A DNA stretch of 6,006 bases, from NCBI GenBank assembly GCA_938003595.1, contig CALKYH010000118.1:1-6006 (forward strand), read 5' to 3'. Shown piece by piece: positions 4,875 to 6,006 of the stretch. Position numbers and translations under genes: made by a program. The DNA comes from an uncultured bacterium (GTDB lineage: Bacteria > Planctomycetota > Phycisphaerae > Phycisphaerales > UBA1924). The number at the start of each line of letters is the position of its first letter. The stretch's first letter is position 1. The notes beneath the pieces are model-generated. The model saw nothing but the letters and a program-made list of their open reading frames with translations. It ran no database searches and was not told the DNA's origin.

Positions 4875-5882
4875 ATGAAACAGCAGGCATGGGTCGCGAA
4901 GGGGCCGAAGCAGCCGATGACGCTCGAGACGGTCGAGACCGGGCCGCTCGGCGCGGAGGAGGTGGAGATCGCCGTCGAGCACTGCGGCCTGTGCCATTCC
5001 GACCTGTCCATGCTCCACAACGAGTGGGGCATCACTCAGTTCCCGGCCGTGCTCGGCCACGAGATCATCGGGCGCGTCACGGCGGTGGGGCCGAGCGCCA
5101 GGGGCGTCGCCGTCGGGCAGCGGGTGGGCGTCGGCTGGAACTCGGGCAGCTGCATGCACTGCCGTCAGTGCAAGTCGGGCCAGCACAACCTCTGCCACGA
5201 GGCGCAGGCGACCATCATCGGCCATCGCGGCGGGTTCTCGAGCCATGTGCGATCGCACTGGGCCTGGGCCATCCCGGCGCCGGAGGGGCTCATCACGGCG
5301 GACGCGGGGCCGCTGCTCTGCGGCGGGATCACGGTATTCGCCCCGCTGGCGATGTACGCCAAGCCGACCGACCGCGTGGGCGTGGTCGGCATCGGCGGGC
5401 TGGGGCACATGGCGGTGAAGTTCGCCGCGGCGTACGGCTGCGAGGTCACGGCGTTCACCTCCAGCGAGAGCAAGTTCGAGGAGGCCCGCGGCTTCGGGGC
5501 GCACAAGGTCGTCTCCAGCCGGGACTCCGGGGCGATCCAGAAGCTCGCCGGGTCGATCGATCTGCTGATCAGCACCGTGAATGTGAAGATGGACTGGGAC
5601 GCGCTCATCGGGACGCTCGCGCCCAACGGCCGTCTGCACATCGTGGGCGCCGTGCTGGAGCCGATCCCCATCGTCGCGATGTCGCTCATCATGCAGCAGC
5701 GCAGCGTCTCGGGCTCGCCGACGGGCTCGCCCGTGGCGATGGAGGACATGCTGCAGTTCGCCGCGCGCCACGGCGTGGCGCCGCAGGTCGAGCGGTTCCC
5801 GATGAGCAAGATCAACGACGCCTTCGCGCGGCTGGAGTCCGGCAAGGCGCGGTATCGGATCGTGCTCGATGCGGACTTCTAG
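4875..5882 (+). CDS. ahr: Zinc-dependent NADP(H) aldehyde reductase / alcohol dehydrogenase, Ahr (YjgB)-like
   Basis: This 335-residue medium-chain zinc alcohol dehydrogenase belongs to the CAD/YahK branch. From memory it matches E. coli Ahr (YjgB) along its whole length, including CGLCHSDLSM, NEWGITQFP, GPLLCGGITVF, SVSGSPTGSP and FPMSKINDA. Ahr reduces a range of aldehydes to alcohols with NADPH in the cytosol, so aldehyde detoxification or fermentation-type reduction is likely here. Catalytic zinc ligands are C40, H62 (with E63 of GHE) and C149. Structural zinc ligands are C93, C96, C99 and C107. The nucleotide-binding GIGGLGH is at 172-178. The length is typical and nothing is missing. 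The start is fixed by the strong AGGAGGAG (4862-4869), five bases upstream. It stands alone: divergent from the lipoprotein gene and followed by a minus-strand tRNA. The exact substrate is not readable from sequence, and other YahK-type enzymes are the alternative. Confidence 0.9.
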   Translation: MKQQAWVAKGPKQPMTLETVETGPLGAEEVEIAVEHCGLCHSDLSMLHNEWGITQFPAVLGHEIIGRVTAVGPSARGVAVGQRVGVGWNSGSCMHCRQCKSGQHNLCHEAQATIIGHRGGFSSHVRSHWAWAIPAPEGLITADAGPLLCGGITVFAPLAMYAKPTDRVGVVGIGGLGHMAVKFAAAYGCEVTAFTSSESKFEEARGFGAHKVVSSRDSGAIQKLAGSIDLLISTVNVKMDWDALIGTLAPNGRLHIVGAVLEPIPIVAMSLIMQQRSVSGSPTGSPVAMEDMLQFAARHGVAPQVERFPMSKINDAFARLESGKARYRIVLDADF

Positions 5883-5916
5883 GCCTCGCGTGACGCGCCA
5901 GCCTCGACAGCTGAAG

Positions 5917-5951
5917 CCAAGAAGAAACCGCGCTCCTGCAACTGGAGCGCG
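5917..5951 (-). terminator. Intrinsic terminator behind tRNA-Ser, possibly bidirectional
   Basis: CGCGCTCC (5929-5936) and GGAGCGCG (5944-5951) form a perfect eight-pair stem around a 7-base loop. Read on the minus strand the stem is followed by GTTTCTTCTTGG (5928-5917), a U-rich tail, 17 bases downstream of the tRNA 3' end. This fits a Rho-independent terminator for the tRNA transcript. Read on the + strand it is followed by TTCATTGTTG, so it may also stop transcripts of the ahr-like gene, which ends 46 bases before the stem. Confidence 0.75.
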
Positions 5952-5967
5952 TTCATTGTTGATCCAA

Positions 5968-6006
5968 CGGAGAGGAAGGGATTCGAACCCTTGATAACCC
6001 GAAGGC
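5968..6006 (-). tRNA. tRNA-Ser, 3' part only (cut by the window edge)
   Basis: On the minus strand the visible part contains the 3' side of a long variable arm with a UUCG loop (GCC-UUCG-GGU, within 6006-5993). It continues with a perfect T-arm (AAGGG, UUCGAAU, CCCUU; 5992-5976), the acceptor 3' strand CCTCTCC (5975-5969) and discriminator G at 5968. A long variable arm limits it to Ser, Leu or Tyr. Discriminator G rather than A, with an acceptor expected to begin GGAGAGG, points to Ser. CCA is not encoded: the next bases read TTG. The anticodon lies outside the window, so the isoacceptor cannot be given. Confidence 0.88.

Noticed and set aside
3745..4878. 377-codon + strand open frame opposite the lipoprotein gene
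   Set aside because: The minus strand has a lipobox, a ribosome site and conserved blocks. The + strand product is compositionally biased and runs through the divergent promoter region.
5952..6006. tRNA-Ser 3' end as an attachment site for an integrated element
   Set aside because: No integrase, no second copy of the tRNA 3' sequence and no composition shift is visible. The flank holds an ordinary terminator and a complete reductase gene.

Overview
The window looks like chromosomal DNA from a GC-rich planctomycete, most likely of the class Phycisphaerae. I judged this from three things: very high G+C; two genes ending in paired calcium-loop (dockerin/EF-hand-like) tails of the 'D-x-D/N-x-D-G...FxDLNxLL' type; and a PEP-CTERM-like tail in its planctomycete 'VPAPG...hydrophobic...RRRR' form. 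The taxonomic call is an inference from protein style, not from a marker gene.

Layout. Bases 1-171 are the 3' end of a secreted-type protein with a dockerin-like tail. A 151-base gap rich in hairpins follows. Next come three co-directional + strand genes: a secreted PhoD-like alkaline phosphatase/phosphodiesterase with a PEP-CTERM-like tail (323-2065), a small DUF393/DCC1-like CxxC protein (2114-2512), and a secreted beta-propeller-like protein with its own two-loop dockerin-like tail (2643-3563). The third runs convergently, 16 bases apart, into a minus-strand lipoprotein of unknown function (3580-4656). A 218-base divergent promoter region separates that gene from a + strand zinc-dependent aldehyde reductase that closely resembles E. 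coli Ahr/YjgB (4875-5882). The right edge holds the 3' part of a minus-strand tRNA-Ser (5968-6006) followed by its terminator hairpin.

How the genes relate. Four of the six protein genes encode, or probably encode, exported proteins, with three different targeting devices: dockerin-like tail, PEP-CTERM-like tail and lipobox. This left part therefore reads as a cell-surface or secreted neighbourhood. The phosphatase would release phosphate outside the cytoplasm. DUF393 and Ahr are predicted to be cytosolic and look like ordinary housekeeping or redox genes. I see no phage, transposon, CRISPR or toxin-antitoxin signature and no convincing new multi-gene system. The most distinctive points are a completely cysteine-free PhoD homologue that lacks the usual iron-ligand cysteine and has a Sec-type rather than Tat-type signal peptide, the matched 29-residue spacing of the two dockerin-like tails, and the structured leader upstream of the phosphatase.
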